DNA of 64,000 nucleotides from Chryseobacterium taiwanense (GCF_000813825.1 NZ_JWTA01000010.1:1-64000); one strand, 5' to 3'; shown: positions 26,677-36,180, numbered from the stretch's first letter. The notes: generated from the letters alone by a model not told the origin. Made by a program: numbers and translations.

Positions 26677-27816
26677 TTATGGTAGTAAATGATTTTTGTA
26701 AAGCTCGATTGTAAATCTACCGTTCACAATATTTTTAAAGCTTGAGAAAACAATAAAGTTGAACATCACCAAAGCGATAATGAACGTATAAATTGTTTTC
26801 TTAGTATTCTCAGAAGCTACATACATTGCATTTGGAATAATAATGTACGAGAAACCAATAAATGCCCCCGCCAAACGGGAAGAAAAAATAGGGTTATTTC
26901 TAAAGATAAAGTAAAAACAAATTCCGATAACGGCATAGTTCCTATGATATTCGTAGTAAGGAAACTTCTTTTTCATATCAGAATCGAAGAAGAAAAGGAA
27001 GAAGGTAAGGATGATCATCATTACCTCTGGAATTCCGAATCCACCGTTTAACCTTTGTGCCGTTTCATCGATATATCCGTTAAATCCTTCCACCAGCTCA
27101 CTCTGCGAAGCGATATTCGTTAAAAAGTCCCCAAAAATACGATAGACTTCAAATGGAGAAAGAAACACCGAAACCACGATGAGTATCAACATCCAGGTCT
27201 TATTCAAAGGCACACGAGCCAACCAGTACATGGGTAAAAATATATAACATACATTGTGAATTCCCGCCCCTATATAAATAAACAAAAGGTAATAAAGCAA
27301 TTTCCTCTGCTTAATAAACTTAATCGCAAAATAAACAATAAACGATCCTAAACACTGTCTGATTTGCCCACTTTCCCCGATAAAAAAGCCGGGTATGAAC
27401 ATAAACAGCATAAAAGTAAAGGGATAAAAGGTATTATCCTCCACATAATCTATTTTGAAAAATATCGTAATAATGGCAACTACAAAAGTGAGCATGTAGA
27501 AAGGCGCATTAAAAACATTCAGCATAATCTTATTAATCAACACAAAGAGCCATTCCAGCTCCATAGGTTGTGGCCCTTCCATATTAAGAGCCTTCATAAA
27601 AATACTCAGATAATCTTTTGTCCCGGAATAAATAAAAATCCCGCGATAACTTCCATAGTCAGGTCCTACCTGATCTCTAAGCCCCGCCACGATCATAAGA
27701 TATACCCCTAAAACCCAAAGCCATCTTTTATCAACCCTTCTGGAAAACACTTCCTGAAAGCTAAAAATCATCATATAAATAATGGCAATAATATAATATG
27801 GGTGCAATAAACTCAT
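26677..27816 (-). CDS. EpsG-family polytopic membrane protein
   Basis: A 379-residue protein of about ten membrane helices. The N-terminal region with GLRDQVGPDYGSYRGIF matches the EpsG family, proteins thought to polymerise exopolysaccharide repeats in the inner membrane. The start codon overlaps the stop of the upstream gene (ATGA, 27813-27816), showing translational coupling with another polytopic protein. A terminator follows directly, so the two genes form a compact unit. The polymer is unknown. Confidence 0.85.
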   Translation of the reverse strand: MSLLHPYYIIAIIYMMIFSFQEVFSRRVDKRWLWVLGVYLMIVAGLRDQVGPDYGSYRGIFIYSGTKDYLSIFMKALNMEGPQPMELEWLFVLINKIMLNVFNAPFYMLTFVVAIITIFFKIDYVEDNTFYPFTFMLFMFIPGFFIGESGQIRQCLGSFIVYFAIKFIKQRKLLYYLLFIYIGAGIHNVCYIFLPMYWLARVPLNKTWMLILIVVSVFLSPFEVYRIFGDFLTNIASQSELVEGFNGYIDETAQRLNGGFGIPEVMMIILTFFLFFFDSDMKKKFPYYEYHRNYAVIGICFYFIFRNNPIFSSRLAGAFIGFSYIIIPNAMYVASENTKKTIYTFIIALVMFNFIVFSSFKNIVNGRFTIELYKNHLLP

Positions 27817-28805
27817 GAAGTAGTTTTATATTTTTTAAACTCATGAGAAGCTATCACAAAGCCTGTCAGAAGTAAAGGGATAAAAAGTCTCGTCTCCCAA
27901 AAAAGCCCTACAAGGGCAATCATCAATAGATAAGGAGATGAAAAAAGAATATATTTTTTTAAAATAATCTGTTGATCCGAACTACAAAGTGAAAACGTAA
28001 AGTATAAACCCAAAACCCCAAAACATAAGCCCAACAAATTAAAGGGACTTGTAAAGTTTTTAAGAACGTAAATTCCTTCAGCAAAAGAAACATTCTGAGG
28101 AATAAAAAACTTCAATCCCAAATAAGGCAATACAAAAGCAATCACAAGAAAAGCGATTTCCTTACCGTAAGTCAAATCAAATTTTTCAATATTAACAAAA
28201 AGGGCTGCGAAAAAAGCAATATTCAAACAAGCTGTTTCTCTTACAAACGTTGAAATAAAAATCAAAACAAGTAATCCTAAAAAAACACTATATTTTTTAT
28301 AATGAAAATACTTTAAGGTCAATAGAATGCCATACAAATAAAAGAAAACCGCAACCACATCGCAATTGGTAGGTACATACTGAGTAATAACAATAAAAAA
28401 CACCGCCAACAGATGAACAAGCCGTCTTATTTTAATATCCTGAAAAAAATCGGCAGGACTCAATTTAAAAATTAAATGTAAAATAATGGAAGACAAAACG
28501 AAGAACAGGCTGTTCACCACAAAAACCCCATGATAAAACAAACTTCCGTGTTTCAGCAGAAAAGCTTTTAACACCGGAAAACCCTTCATAATTTCAGTAA
28601 GAATTTCCGTCACATGAACGCTCAGGTAATTAGGAATGACACGATACGCGTATACCGAAGAAAACATAAAATCCGGAGCCTTCTCCCATTTTTTCATATC
28701 CACATAAGAGGATTCAAAGCCATAATACGCTATGAATAGAAGAAGAAACGGGAAAATTATGACAAATAAAACGTCATTTATTTTTTCATCAAATAGTTTC
28801 TGCAT
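27813..28805 (-). CDS. Polytopic membrane protein coupled to EpsG-like protein
   Basis: A 330-residue protein with about eight or nine hydrophobic helices and few charged loops. I recognise no named family. Its early segment (SSVYAYRVIPNYLSVHV) and the YVPTNCDVVAVFFYLYGILLTLK region suggest a GT-C or polysaccharide-synthesis membrane protein. It overlaps the EpsG-like gene by 4 bp and is probably its partner. It is divergent from the flexirubin operon, with 190 bp between. A TATTTTTG box (28878 to 28871) may be its -7 element; no -33 box is clear. Confidence 0.75.
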   Translation of the reverse strand: MQKLFDEKINDVLFVIIFPFLLLFIAYYGFESSYVDMKKWEKAPDFMFSSVYAYRVIPNYLSVHVTEILTEIMKGFPVLKAFLLKHGSLFYHGVFVVNSLFFVLSSIILHLIFKLSPADFFQDIKIRRLVHLLAVFFIVITQYVPTNCDVVAVFFYLYGILLTLKYFHYKKYSVFLGLLVLIFISTFVRETACLNIAFFAALFVNIEKFDLTYGKEIAFLVIAFVLPYLGLKFFIPQNVSFAEGIYVLKNFTSPFNLLGLCFGVLGLYFTFSLCSSDQQIILKKYILFSSPYLLMIALVGLFWETRLFIPLLLTGFVIASHEFKKYKTTS

Positions 28806-28944
28806 ACAAAACAGTTCCTCGAATTAGAATAATTTTGTCTCAAAAAGTCTCTTTACAAAGACATTATTTGCAAAAATATAAGTTTTTTTCATTCGGACTA
28901 GAAATATTTTATTGATTTTCAAGTCAAACTTTATCGTTAAAAAT

Positions 28945-28974
28945 TTTGAACTACCCCCTAAAAATTTAAATTTG
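28945..28974 (+). promoter_or_regulatory. Main promoter of the plus-strand flexirubin operon
   Basis: TTTG (28945-28948), an 18-nt spacer and TAAATTTG (28967-28974) are a near-perfect Bacteroidota promoter. The start of transcription would be near 28980, giving a leader of about 15 nt before the ATG at 28996. The leader contains an ATG followed at once by TAA (28991-28996), whose last A is the first base of the real start codon. Confidence 0.75.
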
Positions 28975-28995
28975 CAAACTTGATTTTATAATGTA

Positions 28996-31900
28996 ATGCA
29001 TCGTTTCTTCATATTTTTATATTATCTCATCTCAAAAAACAAGATTTTTTCTGTTCTTTTTGCGACAGGAATAGCTGTTTTGTGCCTTTTTTTTGCTTCA
29101 AAAATCAATTTTGAAGAAGATATCAATCAGATAATCCCTAAAAATGAAAAGTCCGATCTTACGGCAAAAGTTCTGAAACAGCTCAATTTTTCAGATAAAA
29201 TCATTGTTATCATCGAAAACAAATCCAAAGAAGATCAGTTTCAACTTTCGGAAACCGCGGATACTTTTTTAACTAAAATTGAGCCTTTACAGAAGTACAT
29301 TGGCACAGTTCAGGGAAAAGTAAATGATAATGAAATTTCAGAAACCTTCGATTTTGTCAATCAGAACCTTCCTTTGTTTTTAGATGAAAACGATTACAGC
29401 GAAATCGAAAGAAAACTTCAAAAGGACAGTATCGCAAAACAGGTTGAGAACAATTATGTTTCTTTAGTTTCCCCAACAAGTTTGGTGACAAAAGAATTCA
29501 TTAAAAAAGATCCGCTGGGAATTACTTTTTTAGGGATCAAAAAACTCAACGCTTTAAATATTAGCAAAGATTTTAAGCTTGAAGACAATTATATTGTTAC
29601 TAAAGACGGAAAAAATCTTCTTCTTTTCATCAGTCCTAAAAACAAAAGCAACGATACCAAAAACAATGAGACATTTATTAATCAGCTCAACGAAATAAAA
29701 GATAACCTCAACAAACACTTCAAAGGAAAAACAGAGATCAGCTATTTCGGGTCTCCAGTTATTGCGGTTGCAAACGCTCAACAGATAAAAAAAGACATCC
29801 AAAATACAGTCATTATTTCAATGACCGTGCTTTTGCTTTTGCTGATTTATTATTTCAGAAATGTTTTTACCCCTATCATTGTCTTTCTTCCCACAGTATT
29901 CTCTGTTTTATTGGCTTTACTGATTTTATATTTTATTAAAGATAAAATTTCTGCAATCTCATTAAGTGTAGGAGCTATTCTAATAGGAATTACTATCGAT
30001 TATGCACTTCATATTCTGACGCATTATAAGCACAACAACAATATTGAAGAGCTGTACAAAGAAATCACACAACCTATTATTTTAAGTAGTGCAACAACTG
30101 CCGTTTCATTTTTGTGTTTGGTTTTTGTACGTTCGGAAGCCTTAAAGGATTTAGGGCTGTTTGCTGCAATCACCGTGATTCTTTCATCGGTTACCGCATT
30201 GATTATTGTACCTCAACTCTACAAACCAAAGACTAAGGAGAAATCAGTTAATACCAATTTCATAGACAAAATCGGAGCATATCCTTACGAAAAAAACAAA
30301 CCGCTTATTATTGGATGCTCGGTTATTATTATAGCCTGTCTTTTCGGTTTCAGACATGTTGGGTTCAATGAAGATATCGGAGATTTAAATTACATTCCGA
30401 AAGATCTAAAAATAAGCGAGGCTAAACTGGAAAAGCTTTCAGATATTACTTCAAAATCGATTTATACAATTTCCTATGGAAACTCTGAAAATGAAGCTTT
30501 AACAAGAAACTCTCAACTGAGCCAATTTTTAGAAAAAGAAAAGAAAGACGGAAAAATCCTCAGCTACAATTCTCTTGGAAATGTGGTTTTATCCGAAAAA
30601 GATCAGCAAAAAAAGATTGAAGGCTGGAATAAATTCTGGGATAACAACAAGAAAACCCAAACTATTTCTGAATTGGTAAAAAATGGAAATCAATTCGGAT
30701 TCAATAGTTCGGCATTTGATCAGTTCAATGAAAATTTAAATAAAAACTATTCTACATTAAGTCTAAAAGACTACTCAACCGTAAAAGCTTTACAGGTCTC
30801 GGAATTCTTAAGTAATGAAAATGGCTTTTATACCGTTTCCAATGTGGTAAAAGTTGATGAAAAGAAAAGAGACGCCTTCATTAAAGACGTTGAAAAAAAT
30901 CACGACGCTTTGGCAATCGACCGTCAACAGATGAATGAAAATTTTTTAGGGTTGTTGAAAAGAGATTTCAATACGCTGATTAATTATTCTTTGCTGGCTA
31001 TTATTTTAACCATCATTATTTTCTTCAGAAATTTTGAACTGACGATTTTGACAATGTTCCCGATTGTCTTGACAGGAGTGGTTACCGCAGGAATTCTATA
31101 TTTCTTAGGATTAGAGCTTAATATTTTCAGTACCGTTGTCTGCACTTTGGTTTTCGGTGTCGGAGACGACTTCAGTATTTTCCTTACTCAGGCGATGCAG
31201 AAGGAACATACAACAGGGAAAAACGAACTTCCTACGTACAGAACCTCTATTATTCTTGCTGTTTTCACCACAGTACTTTCTATCGGATCTTTGATTTTTG
31301 CAAAACATCCCGCATTGCATTCCTTAGCTTTGGTGGCACTCATCGGAATGTTCTCGGTGATCATCATTACCTCAACATTATATCCGTTCTGGTTTAGATT
31401 ATTAATTACCAACAGAGCGAAAAAAGGGCTTTCACCGATTACCTTCAGAATGCTATTCAATTCTGTATTGTCATTTTTATATTACGGATTAGGAGGATTG
31501 CTATTTTCTGCGGTTGGAAGTATTTTTGTTAAAAACTCAAAAGGAAAAACACTGGACATTATAAAACTGATTTTAGCTAAATTTTTAGTTTCTGTTTTAT
31601 ACACCAATCCGTTTGTAAAAAAGAAGTTTATCAAAAATCCTAATGAAGATTTCAATAAACCGGCTGTAATTATTGCTAACCACACTTCCTTCCTAGATAC
31701 TTTGGCTTTGGCAATGAGTAATCATAAAATTATTTACCTGGTAAATGACTGGGTATATAACTCCCCTATTTTCGGAAAGCTTGTAAAAGCTTTAGGATTC
31801 TATCCCGTTTCTCAGGGTATCGAAAACGGAATGGAGAAACTGAAAGAAAAAGTAAAGCAGGGATATTCCTTGGTTGTTTTTCCTGAAGCAGAGCGTTCTT

Positions 31901-32649
31901 ACACCAATGATGTCAAAAGATTCCATAAAGGAGCATTTTATATTGCAGAAGAGTTCGGATTAGACGTTGTTCCGGTTTATATCCACGGAAATTCTGAAGT
32001 TTTACCAAAAGGTGACTTCATTATTTATGATGGAGTTATTACGGTAAAAGTGGGAGAAAGAATTGATAAAAACGACTTAAACTTCGGAAAAATATATTCA
32101 GAAAGAACAAAAAAGGTCAATGCTTATTTCAGAGAAGAATTTTCAAAGCTTAGAAATGAGCTAGAAGATGAAAACTATTTTAAAAAGAAATTATTTTTAA
32201 GCTTTTTGTACAAAGACAATGAAGTCGTAAAAGAAGTTAAAAATGATTTCAACAAAAACAAATCATTGTATTTCGAACTGAACAAGCATATTCCAAAAGA
32301 CGGAAATATCTTACACATTTCAGATGACTACGGCCAAAAAGATATTGTATTTACTTTACAGCAGGCCAGAAGAAAAATATTCAGTTTTATAAGCAATCCT
32401 GAAAAACGCGAAGTCGCAAAGCATAATTATATTGTACAACGAAGAAAAATCAAATACATCTCCGATTTCTCAGAAATTGATAAAGAAATTGATACTCTTT
32501 TGATCTCCACTGAATCTTTTGATCTTACCAACTTAAAAGAACTTCCTCCAAAAATTATTTTTATTAATGAAGGAAATACTTCTTTTGAACATATAAATTA
32601 TACACTAGAATCAAGTTCAGCATCAATAAAAATATATAGACATACATAA
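28996..32649 (+). CDS. MMPL exporter fused to PlsC-type acyltransferase
   Basis: A 1217-residue fusion, first gene of the flexirubin operon. Residues 1 to about 820 are an RND/MMPL transporter with two six-helix sets (after about 265 and 650) and two large periplasmic loops. The motifs GITIDYALHILTHYKH and FGVGDDFSIFLTQAM are visible. Residues about 860-1060 are a lysophospholipid acyltransferase domain with H896-x4-D901 (NHTSFLD) and FPEAERS (962-968). The last ~110 residues (LHISDDYG... onward) look like a worn Rossmann methyltransferase. MMPL proteins move aryl polyene lipids across the inner membrane. The fusion suggests acyl transfer coupled to export (inference). Confidence 0.9.
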   Translation: MHRFFIFLYYLISKNKIFSVLFATGIAVLCLFFASKINFEEDINQIIPKNEKSDLTAKVLKQLNFSDKIIVIIENKSKEDQFQLSETADTFLTKIEPLQKYIGTVQGKVNDNEISETFDFVNQNLPLFLDENDYSEIERKLQKDSIAKQVENNYVSLVSPTSLVTKEFIKKDPLGITFLGIKKLNALNISKDFKLEDNYIVTKDGKNLLLFISPKNKSNDTKNNETFINQLNEIKDNLNKHFKGKTEISYFGSPVIAVANAQQIKKDIQNTVIISMTVLLLLLIYYFRNVFTPIIVFLPTVFSVLLALLILYFIKDKISAISLSVGAILIGITIDYALHILTHYKHNNNIEELYKEITQPIILSSATTAVSFLCLVFVRSEALKDLGLFAAITVILSSVTALIIVPQLYKPKTKEKSVNTNFIDKIGAYPYEKNKPLIIGCSVIIIACLFGFRHVGFNEDIGDLNYIPKDLKISEAKLEKLSDITSKSIYTISYGNSENEALTRNSQLSQFLEKEKKDGKILSYNSLGNVVLSEKDQQKKIEGWNKFWDNNKKTQTISELVKNGNQFGFNSSAFDQFNENLNKNYSTLSLKDYSTVKALQVSEFLSNENGFYTVSNVVKVDEKKRDAFIKDVEKNHDALAIDRQQMNENFLGLLKRDFNTLINYSLLAIILTIIIFFRNFELTILTMFPIVLTGVVTAGILYFLGLELNIFSTVVCTLVFGVGDDFSIFLTQAMQKEHTTGKNELPTYRTSIILAVFTTVLSIGSLIFAKHPALHSLALVALIGMFSVIIITSTLYPFWFRLLITNRAKKGLSPITFRMLFNSVLSFLYYGLGGLLFSAVGSIFVKNSKGKTLDIIKLILAKFLVSVLYTNPFVKKKFIKNPNEDFNKPAVIIANHTSFLDTLALAMSNHKIIYLVNDWVYNSPIFGKLVKALGFYPVSQGIENGMEKLKEKVKQGYSLVVFPEAERSYTNDVKRFHKGAFYIAEEFGLDVVPVYIHGNSEVLPKGDFIIYDGVITVKVGERIDKNDLNFGKIYSERTKKVNAYFREEFSKLRNELEDENYFKKKLFLSFLYKDNEVVKEVKNDFNKNKSLYFELNKHIPKDGNILHISDDYGQKDIVFTLQQARRKIFSFISNPEKREVAKHNYIVQRRKIKYISDFSEIDKEIDTLLISTESFDLTNLKELPPKIIFINEGNTSFEHINYTLESSSASIKIYRHT

Positions 32650-32691
32650 TATACCACTGAAAAACATATTTTTGTAAATAATAACAAACGC

Positions 32692-33606
32692 ATGAAGAAG
32701 AATATACTTGTAATATATTATACTCAGACAGGTCAACTCGAAGATATTGTAAAGAACATTGCCCGTCCTTTTGAAGAAAAAACAGACGAGTACCAAGTTA
32801 CCTATTACAATATCAAAATGAAGGAAGATTTTCCTTTTCCGTGGTCAAATGATGTATTTTTCAATACTTTCCCTGAGTCTTATTTACAAATTCCAAGTGA
32901 AATTCTTCCCCCTTCTGAAGAGGTACTGAATAAAAAATACGACCTTATTCTTTTTGGATATCAGGTTTGGTATTTAACCCCTTCTATTCCTATTATTTCA
33001 TTTTTAAAAAGCGGCTACGCAGAACAACTCCTGAAAGACACACCCGTTGTTACCATTTCAGGTACCAGAAATATGTGGATGTTCTCTCAGGAAAAACTGA
33101 AAGTCTATTTAAAAAATATGAAAGCCAAACTGATAGGAAATATTGCTTTGGTAGACCGACATGATAATTACACAAGCGTATTGACCGTAATTCGCTGGAT
33201 GATCGGCGGACAAAAAGAAAAATCAGGTATCCTTCCTGCAGCCGGAGTTTCAGATCAAGAAATAAAGGATTCTGTAAAATATGGAAACATTATTGAAGCC
33301 CATTTCAGCAAGAATGATTTTGAAGGATTACAGCCTGATCTCGTAAAAAATGGAGCGATCGAAATAAGACCGTTCTTAGTACGTGTAGAAAAGGTAGGAA
33401 ACAAAATTTTCACCATTTGGTCAAACCTTATTATAAAGAAAAAAGAGAAACGACCGCTACTTATCAAATTCTTTAAGGTATATTTGATGGCGGCGATATG
33501 GATTATCTCACCCGTAGTGTTGGTTTTACACCTACTAACAACACCAATTTTTTGGTTCAAAAGACAGAAAGAAAAAAAATATTTACAAGGAATTAATTTA
33601 AAATAG
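32692..33606 (+). CDS. darA: DarA, dialkylresorcinol aromatase (flavodoxin-like)
   Basis: A 304-residue protein with an N-terminal flavodoxin-like fold (ILVIYYTQTGQLEDIVKNI, phosphate-binding loop about residues 8-16) and a C-terminal hydrophobic segment (about 258-285), as in flavobacterial DarA. DarA oxidises and aromatises the cyclohexanedione made by DarB to the dialkylresorcinol half of flexirubin. It is followed by darB after 1 bp. A TATTTTTG box (32667-32674) lies upstream without a -33 box, so an internal promoter is possible but unproven. Confidence 0.9.
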   Translation: MKKNILVIYYTQTGQLEDIVKNIARPFEEKTDEYQVTYYNIKMKEDFPFPWSNDVFFNTFPESYLQIPSEILPPSEEVLNKKYDLILFGYQVWYLTPSIPIISFLKSGYAEQLLKDTPVVTISGTRNMWMFSQEKLKVYLKNMKAKLIGNIALVDRHDNYTSVLTVIRWMIGGQKEKSGILPAAGVSDQEIKDSVKYGNIIEAHFSKNDFEGLQPDLVKNGAIEIRPFLVRVEKVGNKIFTIWSNLIIKKKEKRPLLIKFFKVYLMAAIWIISPVVLVLHLLTTPIFWFKRQKEKKYLQGINLK

Positions 33607-33607
33607 A

Positions 33608-34747
33608 ATGTACGACGTATTTATAACAAAAGCATCAAAATACTTACCCAACGAGCCGGTTTCAAATGACGAAATGGAAACGTATCTTGGTTATATAAAT
33701 GGCGCGAAGTCTAAGGCAAAAGCAATTATTTTAAGAAATAATAAAATTACCACAAGATATTACGCTCTAGATAAAGAAGGAAACCCTACTCATACAAATG
33801 CACAATTGACAGCAAAAGCAGTTGAAGGACTTTTTGACGAAAAATTCAAAAAAGAAGACTTGAAACTTTTATCTGTAGGAACAACTTCACCAGATCAGAT
33901 TCAGCCTTCACACGCTTCCATGGTTCATGGTGAATTAAATATCGGAAAATCTATTGAAATTAATACCGCAACAGGACTTTGCAATTCAGGAATGAATGCG
34001 TTGAACTACGGATTCCTTTCCATTAAAGCAGGAGTTCAGGATCAGGCTGTTTGCGCAGGTTCAGAAAGAATGTCAGCTTGGATGACCGCAGATAAATTCA
34101 ATCACGAAGCAGAAAACTTAATCTTATTAGAAGAAAGACCAATCATCGCTTTCAAAAGAGAATTTTTGAGGTGGATGCTTTCTGACGGAGCCGGAGCGTT
34201 CTTATTGGAAAACAAACCAAGAGAAAACGAAACCAATTTAAAAGTAGAATGGATTGATTTCTATTCTTATGCTCACGAAATTGAAGCTTGTATGTATGCA
34301 GGTTGCGAAAAGCAGGAAGACGGAAGCTTGCAATCTTGGGCAGACTACCCTTCAGAAGAATGGTTGAAGCAGTCTATTTTTGCTTTAAAGCAGGACACTA
34401 AAATTTTAGATAAATATATTCTGGTAAAAGGTGCTGAAAGTTTAAGATCATCTTTTGATAAACACAATCTTGATCCGGAATCTATCGATCATGTATTAGC
34501 TCATATTTCTTCCGGATATTTTAAAGAAGGACTGAAAGATGAGTTTGCAAAAGTAGGATTGGATTTCCCTTGGGAAAAATGGTTCTATAACCTTTCTGAA
34601 GTTGGAAATATTGGAGCCGGTTCAATTTTTATTGCCGTAGAACAATTAATGAACTCAGGAAATCTGAAAAAAGGAGAAAAAGTACTTCTTTGTGTTCCTG
34701 AAAGTGGAAGATTTGCCTATTCTTGTGCTTTATTAACGGTTTGCTAA
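33608..34747 (+). CDS. darB: DarB, ketosynthase III for dialkylresorcinol
   Basis: A 379-residue thiolase-fold enzyme that condenses two fatty acyl precursors into the cyclohexanedione precursor of dialkylresorcinols. The nucleophile is C125 (GLCNSGMNALNYG). The catalytic His is in VLAHISSGYF and the Asn in SEVGNIGAGS, as in the KAS III family. It follows darA by 1 bp. The TAA stop overlaps the ATG of the next gene (TAATG), so the dehydratase downstream is coupled. Confidence in the DarB identity comes from the darA-darB pairing. Confidence 0.93.
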   Translation: MYDVFITKASKYLPNEPVSNDEMETYLGYINGAKSKAKAIILRNNKITTRYYALDKEGNPTHTNAQLTAKAVEGLFDEKFKKEDLKLLSVGTTSPDQIQPSHASMVHGELNIGKSIEINTATGLCNSGMNALNYGFLSIKAGVQDQAVCAGSERMSAWMTADKFNHEAENLILLEERPIIAFKREFLRWMLSDGAGAFLLENKPRENETNLKVEWIDFYSYAHEIEACMYAGCEKQEDGSLQSWADYPSEEWLKQSIFALKQDTKILDKYILVKGAESLRSSFDKHNLDPESIDHVLAHISSGYFKEGLKDEFAKVGLDFPWEKWFYNLSEVGNIGAGSIFIAVEQLMNSGNLKKGEKVLLCVPESGRFAYSCALLTVC

Positions 34748-35178
34748 TGGAAAACAAATTACCAACCACTGATCAGAATTTCGTGGAAAGTTTAATTCCA
34801 CAGCGATTTCCTTTTGTAATGGTCAACAGCATTGCAGCATATTCTGAAGATCATTTGGTTTCAGGATTTGAAATAAAAGAGGAAAACATTTTTGTTCAGG
34901 ACGGGATTTTTCAGGCTTCCGGTTTGGTAGAACATCAGGCGCAGAGTGTGGCGTTACACACCGGCTATAAGTTTTATTTATTAGGAAAAGAGGCTCCGAC
35001 AGGATACATAGGTGCTATTAAAACTTTTGAAGCAATACAGTTACCAAAATTGGGTGATAAGCTCACTTCAGAAGTTTCTATTATTAATGAAATGATGGGA
35101 GTAACTTTAGTGGATATTGTGACAAAGCTTAATGATGAGGTTATTGCTAAATCCCAAATGAAAACTGTGGTAATGTAA
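34747..35178 (+). CDS. ApeP-like dehydratase, His-to-Gln variant
   Basis: A 143-residue hotdog protein of the beta-hydroxyacyl-ACP dehydratase group, close to ApeP of aryl polyene clusters. The start (ATG 34747) overlaps the darB stop. The family motif LPHRxPM appears as IPQRFPF, so the His is Gln. The GLVEHQAQ helix, with the Glu found in related enzymes, is kept. No FabZ-type GHFP motif is present. The next gene is a second ApeP-like protein that does have LPHREPM. I infer a heterodimer in which this subunit may be inactive or structural. Confidence 0.82.
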   Translation: MENKLPTTDQNFVESLIPQRFPFVMVNSIAAYSEDHLVSGFEIKEENIFVQDGIFQASGLVEHQAQSVALHTGYKFYLLGKEAPTGYIGAIKTFEAIQLPKLGDKLTSEVSIINEMMGVTLVDIVTKLNDEVIAKSQMKTVVM

Positions 35179-35211
35179 ATATTTGAATTAAAAGCTTTGT
35201 GATCTTGGTTA

Positions 35212-35231
35212 AGTGAAACGGCTTTGCGAAC
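35212..35231 (+). repeat. Dispersed repeat (inverted copy at 44146-44165)
   Basis: A 20-bp segment (agtgaaacggctttgcgaac) whose complement occurs at 44146-44165 with one mismatch. Further TTTGCGTTT-type pieces occur nearby (35261-35280), and near 44100 and 60700-60860. This is a dispersed intergenic repeat family; no function is known to me. Confidence 0.85.
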
Positions 35232-35301
35232 TTAAAAACGTTTAGTATTTCAAAAAATCTTTGCAAGCTTTGCGTTTAAAACAAATTCAAAAAAATAGAT
35301 A

Positions 35302-35745
35302 ATGGAAATCAAGGAAGAAAACATCATCAATATACACAATTTTCTCCCGCATCGCGAACCGATGCTGATGGCTGATTATATCTTGGAATTGACCAAAGAA
35401 AAAGTGATTACTTCCTTTGAAATCAAAGAAGACAATGTTTTTGTTCATAACAATGAACTCGTTGAAGCGGGTTTAATTGAAAATTTAGCACAAACCTGTT
35501 CATCCATTCTGGGACAAAGCTTCTTCGAAAATCCTGAAGCAGATACAAAAGTGATTGGCTTTATTACCAATATCAAGAAAATTGAAGTTTTTGCATTGCC
35601 AAATGTGGGTGATAAAATCATTTCAAAAGCATCATTGATTTCCCAGTTTGAAAACATTTGCAACATCTTTTGTGAGACATTTAATAACGATGAACTTCTG
35701 ATAAGAGCCGAAATTAATTTGTTTATTCAAGAAGTAAAACACTAA
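35302..35745 (+). CDS. ApeP-like dehydratase (LPHREPM present)
   Basis: A 147-residue hotdog protein related to the one upstream, with LPHREPMLMADY near residue 14 and an AGLIENLAQT helix. It lacks a FabZ-type GHFP motif and resembles the ApeP subgroup. Its role would be removing water from beta-hydroxyacyl-ACP during polyene extension. A repeat-bearing gap of 123 bp separates it from the first copy, while the next gene follows after 4 bp. Automatic pipelines sometimes give such genes unrelated labels; the fold and context support a dehydratase. Confidence 0.82.
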   Translation: MEIKEENIINIHNFLPHREPMLMADYILELTKEKVITSFEIKEDNVFVHNNELVEAGLIENLAQTCSSILGQSFFENPEADTKVIGFITNIKKIEVFALPNVGDKIISKASLISQFENICNIFCETFNNDELLIRAEINLFIQEVKH

Positions 35746-35749
35746 ACCG

Positions 35750-36154
35750 ATGAAAAAACAAGACCTTCCTCAAGACGAAAGCAATCTGAAATCAGCAAAC
35801 ATGACTGAAGTCTTGTATGTAACTGATGAGAATAATAATTATACCACCGCAAACAGTATCGGTTGGGATGTAAAAAAAGCAGCGTTAGACGAATCTTTAG
35901 CGTTAATCAACGAAAGAATTGAAGAAGCCAAACAAAATGTTGCCAACAATATCGTAAGTCCTATTATTTATTTCATGGAACTGAATAAAATGGATCTGCA
36001 GGTATTGGCAGCCTACGTTGGAATGTGGCAATGGCGTGTAAAAAGGCACGGAAAACCCAAAATATTTAAAACACTAAGCGAATCCGTACTGAAAAAATAT
36101 GCCGATGCTTTCGGAATTTCAGTGGATGAATTAAAAAACTTCAACGGAAAATAA
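35750..36154 (+). CDS. Small protein with XRE-like C-terminal helices
   Basis: A 134-residue protein. The N-terminal 30 residues are polar and probably disordered. The middle (about 45-75) is helical with AALDESLALINERIEEAKQNV. The end (LQVLAAYVGMWQWRVKRHGKPKIFKTLSESVLKKYADAFGIS, given here only in outline) matches the helix order of a lambda-Cro/XRE DNA-binding domain, with a longer middle loop. It lies inside the biosynthetic operon. A regulator of pigment synthesis is one reading; a structural partner is another. I do not recognise a named family. Confidence 0.65.
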   Translation: MKKQDLPQDESNLKSANMTEVLYVTDENNNYTTANSIGWDVKKAALDESLALINERIEEAKQNVANNIVSPIIYFMELNKMDLQVLAAYVGMWQWRVKRHGKPKIFKTLSESVLKKYADAFGISVDELKNFNGK

Positions 36155-36180
36155 TTAATTTAAAATAGAAAACATCTTAT

